This document shows positions 7,293-14,597 of a DNA stretch of 14,597 bases, piece by piece. Position numbers and translations under genes: made by a program. Under the pieces are notes generated by a model. That model was not told the origin of the DNA. It did not search any database and saw nothing but the letters and a program-made list of their open reading frames with translations. This DNA is from CAXBID01 sp049791475 (GTDB taxonomy: Bacteria > Bacteroidota > Bacteroidia > Flavobacteriales > Flavobacteriaceae). The stretch covers positions 1-14,597 of the forward strand of contig JBAQZZ010000103.1 of assembly GCA_049791475.1 (NCBI GenBank), given 5' to 3'. Numbering within the stretch: the stretch's first letter is position 1; every line of letters starts with the position of its first letter.

Positions 7293-10124
7293 TTAATACC
7301 ACCGCCTTCTAAATAATCCTAAAAGTGATTGCGGATCTAATGTGAATTTAAATCTAATTTTCTGGTCATAATTTTCTTGACCAATTTCCCAACCTAAATT
7401 AGAATATATAGGAAAATAAACTTCAAAATAATCAGTCACCAAATTTATTCTAATACCAGAATCATAAACAACATGAGGCACATCAAATTTGTTTTTAACT
7501 AACCCTAAATCGCCATAAAGTAAAATATATTTCCAAAGCGTGGTACTGGAATTAATGGTTGTCATCCATTGATTTGCGAAAGGGGTTTCAAGTTTTGATT
7601 TAAAACCACCTTCAGCATCAATATATTGCTGACTAAAGATCCCTGAAGCTTCCGACCGCCCTAAGTACCCATATTCAAAAAGATAATCTGTGGGTCTATC
7701 TAAAGCGAAACTAAAATAATCTGAATTTACAGGGTTGCTATTTTTTAGAAATGCACCAGCAAAAACACGCAAATTTAGTTGTCTATTACTTTCAAATAGG
7801 CGTCTGTATTCATAATTAAATGAAATTTTACTAAAATTTTCAGCAACTTGTAAGTCTGTGTCCCATTTGTTGAAATTTATAAGATTATCATTAGAATGCA
7901 CATAACGCGCATTAAGAACACCATAATTAGGTTCAGAAGTATCTACGATATTATTAACATCTTCATCTCTATTTATATCTACATATCTAAAAATAAGAGA
8001 TTGTCTTTTATTTGATCTGAAATCATCATCTTGTCTAAAAAGAAAGCTAACAGAAGGTATTATTCTTCTAACAAATAAATCTTCCGCATAGGATGAATAA
8101 CCAGCGCTAAAGCCATAGTTTACAGCGTATAAATCGGTGTTTTCCAAATAATGCGTCATTGAAGCAAATGCAGAACCTGTTATAGATCTTGATTTTAGAG
8201 AGTATTTGGGCGCAATCTTATAATTAAAACGCTTACGTAATAGTGTTTTATTATAAGCCCTAACACCAAGTGTTATGCCATCATAAATATTATTAAACTC
8301 GGCAACTGGCATGAAAAAAACTTGATTGTAATACGGGTCTTCAATATCTTGAAAAAGCCTAAATTGAAGTGGCTTATTATTGAAAAAGAAGCCTTTTAAA
8401 GATTTCCAATTATCTCTTAAATTAAACTCCGGAATAAGCTTATTGTAGTTTAAAACTAACTTATCTGCACTGTCGCGAGGAATAGTAATGGTTTTTGTGT
8501 CATCAATATTTTCAATCCATCGTTTCGATACAATACTGTCGTTAATTAAGGTGTAAAGCGACACAGGCATGCTGTTATCTCTTTTGTTCTTTATGGTTAA
8601 TGTAATAGAATCTTTAGTTTGAGTAACCTTTTTTATTTTAAAATCTATTTTCTTTCTTGTATTTAAATAATCGGTAAAAAACCAATCGATATTTTTATCA
8701 GTTCTAGATTTAATAAAGTGTTCAAAGTCTTTGGTAGTAACAGGTTTTAACTTATTATGGTATAAAAAATCTTCAATACTCGTTTCTAAAATGTGGCTAT
8801 TAATAAAATCGTCAAGATATTTAAGTCCAACGCCAGCTTTATATTTATTACCTATGTTATGATTGAATTTTAAAAGAGAATCTTTAGGCATTGTTAATGG
8901 TTGATCTCTATTGGTTCTGGCCATTAGCATGTGCCCAAGTACATATTTATCATTAAAAAGCATATCTGCCGCATGAAATGATTTTACACCCCAAAAATCG
9001 GCTATGGAACCCAGGAACTTCATATTTGGGTAATGTTCATCAACGTAATTCATTACATAAAAAATCTGAATACCGTCAATTAACCATTGCTCGGTTCTTG
9101 GGTTTATGAGAAGCGTATTTTCTAAGTAATTATTTAAGGCTATTTTCAATAATTTTAATTCATATTGAAAATGATTTGGATAAGGTTTAATAAATTTTGG
9201 TAAAAAATTGAGCCCATAAATGGGGTTTTTATCATAATCTATCTGAGTTATCAGTAGTTTTTTATGAGGATATTGACCAAAATTTTTATTAATAAATTGA
9301 GATACTTTTTCTGTAATTAAAACTTTGTCAAGTACCTCTAAACCTTCATCATCTATATTAGAAACTAAAGTAAAATCATCACCTTGAATAGTTTTAAATG
9401 TGGATTGTTTATTTAAAAACAACTTCGTGTTTAATCTATTCTCTCCATTTAGTTTAACTATTTGATTGTCTTTTGATTGAGTAGATTCAATTAAATCTAA
9501 TTCTGAAGTTAAAGCATAACCATTTGGATGTGTAATTTCTAAGTTTATTTCTGATTTTGGAATATATAAATCATCTAAATCTTTATTACTGTAATAATGC
9601 CAAGTACCATTATAAATTGCTGGTGTAATATACCAATAACGTAAGTTTAAATCGCCAGATTCAGTTATTCCGTAGCGTGTAAATTTACTATTTGGGATTA
9701 GAACCATATACTCTAAATGAATGGTATAAAATTCATTAGGCTTTAGAACTTCTTTTAGTTGCACTTCTATAACATCAATTTGATTTTTTAAAGGTGTAAA
9801 AACTAAATCTGTATGGTCTTGTTTTATGGATGTAACTACCGAAAAACCTCTATCTTCATTTTTTGCTAAATGAAAATTATTATTAAATTCATCAGCAATT
9901 CTAATAGCTAAAGGTGTTTTTTTTGTGGCATAACTATTAGCCCAATTATTTAAATATATAGTTTGTAATTCGTCATTTGAGGTGTTTTGATATTGAATAG
10001 TTTGCGATATTTTTATAAGTTTTTTTTCAATATCAAAATCCGCCTTTAAGTCAATTTTATTTTGACTAAAGCTTGCAAAACATATCACAAAAAACATGTT
10101 ACAAATTAAAAGACGTAATTTCAA
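7293..10124 (-). CDS. M1 peptidase-like exported protein with degenerate zinc site and C-terminal barrel-like domain
   Basis: A 943-residue exported protein. The start is TTG 10124: it gives a complete signal peptide (KLRLLICNMFFVICFASFS, cut before about Gln21), while the in-frame ATG at 10097 would lack the basic N-region; a stop lies five codons upstream. Residues 22-245 resemble the N-terminal beta domain of M1 aminopeptidases. Residues 260-490 resemble the catalytic domain, with YGLNFLP (303-309) where GxMEN is expected, WLIDG (347-351) where WLNEG is expected, and a candidate Tyr428 before GVGLKYL. The zinc motif HExxH is replaced by KIALN (327-331). From about 590 to the end the protein is beta-rich with alternating aromatic residues and ends in Tyr943, like an outer-membrane barrel. 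It is probably a surface or outer-membrane protein without M1 peptidase activity. Domain order is clear; the barrel and function are inferred. Confidence 0.85.
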   Translation of the reverse strand: MKLRLLICNMFFVICFASFSQNKIDLKADFDIEKKLIKISQTIQYQNTSNDELQTIYLNNWANSYATKKTPLAIRIADEFNNNFHLAKNEDRGFSVVTSIKQDHTDLVFTPLKNQIDVIEVQLKEVLKPNEFYTIHLEYMVLIPNSKFTRYGITESGDLNLRYWYITPAIYNGTWHYYSNKDLDDLYIPKSEINLEITHPNGYALTSELDLIESTQSKDNQIVKLNGENRLNTKLFLNKQSTFKTIQGDDFTLVSNIDDEGLEVLDKVLITEKVSQFINKNFGQYPHKKLLITQIDYDKNPIYGLNFLPKFIKPYPNHFQYELKLLKIALNNYLENTLLINPRTEQWLIDGIQIFYVMNYVDEHYPNMKFLGSIADFWGVKSFHAADMLFNDKYVLGHMLMARTNRDQPLTMPKDSLLKFNHNIGNKYKAGVGLKYLDDFINSHILETSIEDFLYHNKLKPVTTKDFEHFIKSRTDKNIDWFFTDYLNTRKKIDFKIKKVTQTKDSITLTIKNKRDNSMPVSLYTLINDSIVSKRWIENIDDTKTITIPRDSADKLVLNYNKLIPEFNLRDNWKSLKGFFFNNKPLQFRLFQDIEDPYYNQVFFMPVAEFNNIYDGITLGVRAYNKTLLRKRFNYKIAPKYSLKSRSITGSAFASMTHYLENTDLYAVNYGFSAGYSSYAEDLFVRRIIPSVSFLFRQDDDFRSNKRQSLIFRYVDINRDEDVNNIVDTSEPNYGVLNARYVHSNDNLINFNKWDTDLQVAENFSKISFNYEYRRLFESNRQLNLRVFAGAFLKNSNPVNSDYFSFALDRPTDYLFEYGYLGRSEASGIFSQQYIDAEGGFKSKLETPFANQWMTTINSSTTLWKYILLYGDLGLVKNKFDVPHVVYDSGIRINLVTDYFEVYFPIYSNLGWEIGQENYDQKIRFKFTLDPQSLLGLFRRRWY

Positions 10125-10250
10125 TTTATTTAAGCATTAATGGTTAATAATTCATGCAAGGCGCTGCAAGATAGTAAAATATCAATTTAGAATAATGTTT
10201 AGCTATTCTATGGTATTAATACTTACGAAAATTTTACTAAAAGCGTTTTA

Positions 10251-10940
10251 TTAGAAATTTGGTGTTAATTCGGAATCTTTGTAAAAAGCATCTAAAATGG
10301 CAATAACTTCAACTTCAGTATCTACCAAATGAATTAAACCTAAATCTTTCGCACTGATGTTTCCAAAAGAGTCTAAAAGCGTAGATTTAACCCAATCTAA
10401 AAGGCCTTTCCAAAAATCTGTTCCCACAAGAATAATTGGAAACTTGCCTATTTTATGTGTTTGAATAAGTGTTATAGCCTCAAAAAGTTCATCTAATGTT
10501 CCAAAACCACCTGGCATAACTACAAAACCTTGTGAGTATTTAACAAACATCACTTTTCTCACAAAGAAATAATCAAAATCTAAGCTTTTATCGTGGTCTA
10601 TATAGGGGTTGTCGTGTTGTTCAAAGGGTAATTCAATATTAAGTCCTACAGAAGTTCCTCCGCCTAAATGTGCTCCTTTATTTCCAGCTTCCATAATTCC
10701 TGGTCCACCACCAGTAATAACACCGTAGCCGGCTTCAACTATTTTTGTTGCTATACTTTCGGCGAGCTTGTAATATTTATGATCAGGTTTTGTTCTTGCT
10801 GATCCAAAAATAGAAACACAAGGGCCTATTTTACTCAGTTTTTCATAACCATTAACGAATTCGCCCATGATTTTAAAAATAGCCCAAGAATCGTTTGTTT
10901 TTATTTCATTCCAACCTTTGTGGTGTTTTTCACTTCTCAT
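10251..10940 (-). CDS. LOG-family protein (nucleotide 5'-monophosphate phosphoribohydrolase type)
   Basis: A 229-residue soluble Rossmann-fold protein of the TIGR00730/LOG family, often mislabelled lysine decarboxylase. Family members hydrolyse nucleoside 5'-monophosphates at the N-glycosidic bond, and some activate cytokinin precursors. Visible motifs are SIFGSAR (43-49), the phosphate-binding glycine-rich GGGPGIMEAGNKGA (77-90), RK at 128-129 and the hallmark PGGFGTLDE (143-151) with its catalytic Glu. All key residues are present and the length is within the family range. About 35 extra residues precede the first beta strand. It lies 72 bases downstream of uvrA on the same strand. A TAAGTTTG -7-like element (11015-11008) overlaps the uvrA stop but lacks a good -33, so read-through from uvrA or a separate promoter are both possible. 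The substrate in this organism is unknown. Confidence 0.92.
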   Translation of the reverse strand: MRSEKHHKGWNEIKTNDSWAIFKIMGEFVNGYEKLSKIGPCVSIFGSARTKPDHKYYKLAESIATKIVEAGYGVITGGGPGIMEAGNKGAHLGGGTSVGLNIELPFEQHDNPYIDHDKSLDFDYFFVRKVMFVKYSQGFVVMPGGFGTLDELFEAITLIQTHKIGKFPIILVGTDFWKGLLDWVKSTLLDSFGNISAKDLGLIHLVDTEVEVIAILDAFYKDSELTPNF

Positions 10941-11012
10941 TCTTTTTAGTTTTTAGTCTATTTGTTATTAGACGTTAATATTTTTTAAGCTTATTGACAA
11001 AAGCCTACAAAC

Positions 11013-13844
11013 TTACTGTAATTCTTTTTTAAGAAACTTAGCGGTGTAGCTTTTTTTGTGTTTTATAACTTCCTCAGGTGAACCTTCTACAATTATTTGT
11101 CCGCCACCTTTACCACCTTCGTAGCCTATATCAATAATATGGTCAACGGTTTTTATAACATCTAAATTGTGTTCAATTATAAGTACTGTATTACCTTTAT
11201 TTGCTAATTTATTTAAAACAATCATGAGTACTCGAATATCTTCAAAATGCAAACCAGTAGTGGGTTCGTCTAGAATATAAAATGTGTTTCCTGTATCGCG
11301 TTTGCTTAATTCAGTTGCTAATTTTATACGTTGTGCTTCGCCTCCAGAAAGTGTTGTGCTTTGTTGCCCAAGCGTAATATATCCTAGCCCAACATCTTTG
11401 ATTGTTTTTAGTTTTTTATGAATTTTTGGGATGTTTTCAAAAAATGGAACGGCATCATCAATGGTCATATTTAAAATATCACTTATACTTTTTCCTTTAT
11501 ATCGAATTTCCAAAGTCTCACGATTAAATCGTTTGCCTTGGCAGGTTTCACATTCTACATAAACATCAGGTAAAAAATTCATTTCAATAACCCGTAAACC
11601 ACCACCTTTACACGTTTCACATCTACCACCTTTAACATTGAAACTAAAACGACCTGCCTTATAACCACGAATCATAGCTTCAGGTATTTTGGCGTATAAG
11701 GCTCTAATTTCATCAAAAGTTTTGGTGTATGTCACTGGATTACTTCGAGGTGTTCTACCAATTGGCGATTGATTAATATCGATAACTTTATCAATATGTT
11801 CCAAGCCTTTAATACTTTTATATGGCATCGGTTTTTTTACACCATTAAAATAATATGCATTTAAAATAGGGTAGAGGGTTTCGTTAATTAAAGTAGATTT
11901 CCCGCTACCTGAAACACCAGTTACCCCAATCATTTTACCTAAGGGGAATTTAACCGATACATTTTTCAGGTTATTACCCGTACAACCTTTTAACTCTAAA
12001 AATTTGCCATTTCCTTTTCGGCGTTTTTTAGGAATTTCAATTTGTTTTGTGCCATTTAGATAATCTGCGGTTAGGGTATTATGAGTTTTGAGTTCATCAG
12101 GATTTCCAATACTAATAATTTCGCCGCCATGTTTTCCTGCTTTCGGACCAATATCAATAACGTAATCGGCACGTTCAATCATATCTTTATCATGCTCAAC
12201 GACAATAACAGAATTTCCTATATCTCGAAGCGATACCAAAGAATTAATCAATTTTTCGTTATCGCGTTGATGTAAACCAATACTGGGTTCGTCTAAAATA
12301 TAAAGCACACCCACCAATTGCGACCCAATTTGAGTTGCCAAACGAATACGCTGCGCTTCACCACCAGACAACGATTTTGAACTTCTGTTTAATGATAAAT
12401 AAGTTAATCCAACATCTAATAAAAATTGTAATCTCGATTTTATTTCTTTAATAACTTCCTCAGCTATTTTTAATTGTGTGTCAGATAAGTGATTGTGCAA
12501 ATCTTTAAACCATTCCGAAAGTTCAACAATATCTGTATTGGCAAGTTCAGAAATGTTCTTATTGTTTATTTTAAAGTAAAGCGATTCCTTTCTAAGACGT
12601 GAACCTTTACAAACCGGACATTTAATTTTGTCCATATAATCTTTTGCCCAACGTTTTAAAGAGGTTGAGTCTGCCGTTTTGTATTGATTTTCAATAAAAT
12701 TAGCAACACCTTCAAAATCTATTTTATAATCGCGTGTTACACCTAAAGTTTTACTTTCAACAGAAAATTTTTCGTTCCCGCCATATAAAATAACCTGTTT
12801 AGCTGCTTCAGGAATATCTTTAAAAGCATCGGTTAATTTAAAATTGAAACGTTGTGCAATGGTTTCAAACTGCTTGAAAATCCAACTATTTTTTTCTGGC
12901 CCATGAGGTACCAAAGCACCCGCTTTTATTGATAAACTATCGTCTGGAATAATTTTATTTTCATTAACTTGATAAAGCTCGCCAATACCGTTACAATGGC
13001 TACACGCCCCTTTAGGCGAGTTAAATGAAAAATTATTAGGTTCAGGGTTTGGATAAGAAATTCCTGAAGTTGGACACATTAAACTTCTACTAAAATAGCG
13101 TGTTTCTTGGGTATCTTGGTCAATAACCAAAATAACATCTTCACCATGATACATGGCCGTGTTAATAGTTTCTGTTAAGCGTTTATCGTTATCAATGGTG
13201 TCGTCAATTTTAAGTCTATCAATTACAATTTCAATATCGTGAGTTTTATAACGGTCGAGTTTCATGCCTTTTACAAGGTCTTTTATCTCACCGTCGGTTC
13301 GCACTTTTACAAACCCTTGCTTTGCAATTTGTTCGAATAATTCACGATAATGTCCTTTTCTGGAGCGCACAACAGGTGCTAAAACGTTAATACGTTTCCC
13401 GTTAAAATCTTTAATCATGAGCTCTTTAATTTGTTCATCACTATAGCTCACCATTTTATCGCCTGTGTTGTAGCTGTAAGCATCGCTGGCACGCGCAAAA
13501 AGCAAACGCAGAAAATCGTAAATCTCGGTAATCGTACCAACGGTAGATCGTGGCGACTTACTCGTTGTTTTTTGTTCAATGGCAATTACGGGAGATAAAC
13601 CATCAATTTTATCAACATCTGGGCGTTCTAAACCACCTAAAAATTGTCTAGCATAAGCCGAAAATGTTTCAATATAACGGCGTTGTCCTTCGGCATAAAT
13701 AGTATCAAAAGCTAGGGATGATTTTCCACTGCCTGATAAACCTGTAATCACAACAAGTTTTTCTCGAGGAATAGATACATCAATATTTTTAAGATTATGG
13801 ACTCGGGCGCCTTTTACCTCAATAAATTCGTCAAATTGGCTCAT
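11013..13844 (-). CDS. uvrA: Excinuclease ABC subunit A
   Basis: A 943-residue DNA damage sensor that dimerises, binds UvrB and loads it on lesions in nucleotide excision repair. Two ABC ATPase modules are complete: Walker A GLSGSGKS (35-42) and GVSGSGKS (643-650), signatures LSGGEAQRI (492-500 and 832-840), and Walker B ILDEP (516-520 and 857-861). The second zinc module is intact with Cys742, 745, 765 and 768. A CPVC pair sits at 409-412. In the first module the expected CxxC reads CPTS (Cys257, Ser260), followed by CSHC (281-284), so one of four cysteines is missing. Length is normal for the family. ATG 13844 is the start; a -7 promoter element lies about 17 bases upstream. The LOG-family gene follows on the same strand. 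No uvrB or uvrC is in the window. Confidence 0.98.
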   Translation of the reverse strand: MSQFDEFIEVKGARVHNLKNIDVSIPREKLVVITGLSGSGKSSLAFDTIYAEGQRRYIETFSAYARQFLGGLERPDVDKIDGLSPVIAIEQKTTSKSPRSTVGTITEIYDFLRLLFARASDAYSYNTGDKMVSYSDEQIKELMIKDFNGKRINVLAPVVRSRKGHYRELFEQIAKQGFVKVRTDGEIKDLVKGMKLDRYKTHDIEIVIDRLKIDDTIDNDKRLTETINTAMYHGEDVILVIDQDTQETRYFSRSLMCPTSGISYPNPEPNNFSFNSPKGACSHCNGIGELYQVNENKIIPDDSLSIKAGALVPHGPEKNSWIFKQFETIAQRFNFKLTDAFKDIPEAAKQVILYGGNEKFSVESKTLGVTRDYKIDFEGVANFIENQYKTADSTSLKRWAKDYMDKIKCPVCKGSRLRKESLYFKINNKNISELANTDIVELSEWFKDLHNHLSDTQLKIAEEVIKEIKSRLQFLLDVGLTYLSLNRSSKSLSGGEAQRIRLATQIGSQLVGVLYILDEPSIGLHQRDNEKLINSLVSLRDIGNSVIVVEHDKDMIERADYVIDIGPKAGKHGGEIISIGNPDELKTHNTLTADYLNGTKQIEIPKKRRKGNGKFLELKGCTGNNLKNVSVKFPLGKMIGVTGVSGSGKSTLINETLYPILNAYYFNGVKKPMPYKSIKGLEHIDKVIDINQSPIGRTPRSNPVTYTKTFDEIRALYAKIPEAMIRGYKAGRFSFNVKGGRCETCKGGGLRVIEMNFLPDVYVECETCQGKRFNRETLEIRYKGKSISDILNMTIDDAVPFFENIPKIHKKLKTIKDVGLGYITLGQQSTTLSGGEAQRIKLATELSKRDTGNTFYILDEPTTGLHFEDIRVLMIVLNKLANKGNTVLIIEHNLDVIKTVDHIIDIGYEGGKGGGQIIVEGSPEEVIKHKKSYTAKFLKKELQ

Positions 13845-13860
13845 AAATTTTGCAAAAGTG

Positions 13861-13868
13861 CAAAGTTA
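13861..13868 (-). promoter_or_regulatory. -7 promoter element of uvrA
   Basis: TAACTTTG on the minus strand (13868-13861) is a full match to the Bacteroidota -7 consensus and would start transcription near 13854, about 10 bases before the uvrA ATG. There is no TTG at the usual -33 spacing, so the promoter may be weak or depend on an activator. No LexA-type operator could be recognised here. Confidence 0.5.
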
Positions 13869-14064
13869 CGGTTTTAGATGTTAAAATCTTACGAAGTTTA
13901 ATTACAGTTTTTTTCTATCTCATCTGAACAAAAAATAATTCAAATTAAGAATACGACATCTTATAATTAAATTGGTATAAGCGGATAATTAGACTTTAAA
14001 AGTTTCTTCTAAACTGAGTATAGAGTAAAGCTTTATTATGTCAAATATCACTAATTGTCATGTT

Positions 14065-14097
14065 TTTGTACTATAATGTACTTGCGTTATGTAACTT
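14065..14097 (+). repeat. Direct repeat, copy 1
   Basis: TTTGTACTATAATGT (14065-14079), a 4-base spacer, then GCGTTATGTAACTT (14084-14097). All 29 bases of the two blocks recur in copy 2, and only the spacer differs. There is no match to a known insertion-sequence end that I recognise. Confidence 0.8.
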
Positions 14098-14165
14098 GAA
14101 AAAGGCACTATATCTACAATTATGATAAAATAGCACAGCTATACACCAATTTGCTACAATAACAA

Positions 14166-14197
14166 TTTGTACTATAATGTTCCGCGTTATGTAACTT
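14166..14197 (+). repeat. Direct repeat, copy 2
   Basis: TTTGTACTATAATGT (14166-14180), a 3-base spacer (TCC), then GCGTTATGTAACTT (14184-14197), about 101 bases after copy 1. Its end runs into the hairpin at 14193-14218, which copy 1 lacks. Confidence 0.8.
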
Positions 14198-14218
14198 TGC
14201 TTTGGCAAAAGCGAAGTT
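14193..14218. other. Hairpin fused to repeat copy 2
   Basis: AACTTTGCTTT (14193-14203) pairs with AAAGCGAAGTT (14208-14218) around the loop GGCA. This is 11 pairs with a single G-U wobble in plus-strand RNA. No T-run follows directly, so it is a poor terminator; a T-rich stretch begins only at about 14230. Confidence 0.55.
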
Positions 14219-14277
14219 TAAACTACTACTTTTTCTTATTTTTTTGTAAATACTTTCTCTACAATGTTAATGGAATA

Positions 14278-14293
14278 CGCTTTGCCCGAAGCG
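14278..14293. other. Small hairpin with CGCTT/AAGCG stem
   Basis: CGCTTT (14278-14283) pairs with GAAGCG (14288-14293), five Watson-Crick pairs plus one wobble, with loop GCCC. It begins the GC-richer patch in an otherwise AT-rich spacer. Weak on its own; listed as part of the structured noncoding stretch. Confidence 0.35.
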
Positions 14294-14431
14294 ACGATAG
14301 GAGTGAAGTGGGAATGTGTATGGAATGGAATTAATAAAAATACTCCAAATTTTAAAAATAGGTTCTCATAAATAATTACTTACAATTAATATTATTTATT
14401 TTAGTCAAACATTGAATTTTAAAATATAGTT

Positions 14432-14597
14432 ATGGCTTACGAATTTTCAGAAATTAATAATGCGTTTATAAAGTTAAAAACTTATATCTATTATGATAAT
14501 ACCGATATTCTATTAAGAAAACAATTAGTAGAATTTGAAACAAATAGAACTAAAGATATTAATTCACTTTTTGGCGCTAGCCCAATGCCTTACAAGC
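14432..14597 (+). CDS. N-terminal fragment of an unidentified protein, possibly reverse-transcriptase-type (partial)
   Basis: The frame opens at ATG 14432 and runs without a stop to the window edge, giving 55 residues beginning MAYEFSEINNAFIKLKTY. It continues IYYDNTDILLRKQLVEFE (about 19-36), a helical charged segment. From memory, a leader of this kind (LKxxIYYD...LRxxLAEFE) precedes the polymerase domain of some Bacteroidota reverse transcriptases of the defence type, but no polymerase motif (such as YADD) is within the window, so this is only a hint. Signal peptide and membrane segments are absent. The gene is on the opposite strand to uvrA, separated by 587 noncoding bases with repeats. 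No Shine-Dalgarno or clear promoter is seen, which is common in this phylum. It could equally be another accessory protein. Confidence 0.55.
   Translation, partial: MAYEFSEINNAFIKLKTYIYYDNTDILLRKQLVEFETNRTKDINSLFGASPMPYK

Larger units (their letters stand above)
13869..14431. other. Noncoding stretch between uvrA and the partial gene, with repeats and hairpins
   Basis: Some 560 bases with no credible reading frame on either strand. The part next to uvrA is plain AT-rich sequence. From about 14065 it holds two copies of a motif of about 32 bases, a small hairpin ATAGC-ACA-GCTAT (14130-14142), a longer hairpin at 14193-14218, another at 14278-14293 and a GC-richer patch at about 14285-14325. 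The last 100 bases before the partial gene are almost pure AT and hold no clear promoter. The structure suggests repeat debris at the edge of an accessory region, or a noncoding RNA belonging to the downstream gene; the sequence does not settle which. Confidence 0.5.

Noticed and set aside
10226..10250. Terminator after the LOG-family gene (TAAAA-CGC-TTTTA).
   Set aside because: The stem is only five A-T pairs with a three-base loop, too weak to support.
12081..12275. Open plus-strand frame of 64 codons.
   Set aside because: Antisense to the conserved first ATPase module of uvrA.
14084..14197. Integron attC site suggested by GTTATGTAAC-like blocks.
   Set aside because: The blocks do not fit the GTTRRRY / RYYYAAC core consensus and no integrase gene or cassette array is visible.
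14341..14431. Promoter for the partial gene at 14432.
   Set aside because: Several TA-rich stretches exist but none matches TAnnTTTG with an upstream TTG at the right spacing.
1..14597. CRISPR array, tRNA or rRNA genes, transposase.
   Set aside because: No regularly spaced repeat series, no cloverleaf-like sequence and no transposase or integrase reading frame was seen on either strand.

Overview
The window is AT-rich and reads as a chromosome segment from the Bacteroidota, almost certainly a Flavobacteriaceae member. Evidence: a fused alpha/beta 2-oxo acid dehydrogenase E1, a long M1-peptidase-like protein ending in a barrel-like domain, flavobacterial sequence style in pheT and uvrA, almost no Shine-Dalgarno sequences, and promoters of the Bacteroidota type (TTG, about 19-20 bases, TAnnTTTG) before pheT and the E1 gene, plus a -7 element before uvrA. 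All of it was read by eye; no database search was possible.

Layout. 1-1393 (-): first 464 codons of pheT, cut by the window edge. 1532-2746 (+): thioredoxin-fold lipoprotein, divergent from pheT. 2747-2892: gene-free gap holding a structured palindromic element. 2893-3645 (-): exported protein of unknown function. 3790-4524 (-): two abutting genes, a DUF202 membrane protein followed by a small helical protein. 4720-7131 (-): fused E1 of a 2-oxo acid dehydrogenase, probably the branched-chain type, with its own promoter. 7293-10124 (-): M1-like protein that has lost its zinc ligands and ends in a barrel-like domain. 10251-10940 (-): LOG-family Rossmann protein. 11013-13844 (-): uvrA. 13845-14431: 587 bases without a gene, carrying a duplicated motif of about 32 bases and hairpins. 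14432 to the edge (+): first 55 codons of a gene that may be a reverse-transcriptase-type protein.

Most of the window is conserved housekeeping DNA (translation, DNA repair, carbon metabolism, cell envelope), and the genes do not form one pathway. The likely change to accessory DNA comes after uvrA, where a repeat-bearing noncoding stretch leads into the cut-off gene. If that gene is a reverse transcriptase, the arrangement would resemble defence reverse transcriptases that have a structured noncoding RNA upstream. That is the best lead for an unusual system here, but only 55 residues are visible. Two well-defined protein oddities also deserve attention: a reciprocal Asp/Asn exchange at the predicted Mg-thiamine diphosphate ligands of E1, and a degenerate zinc site in the M1-like protein.
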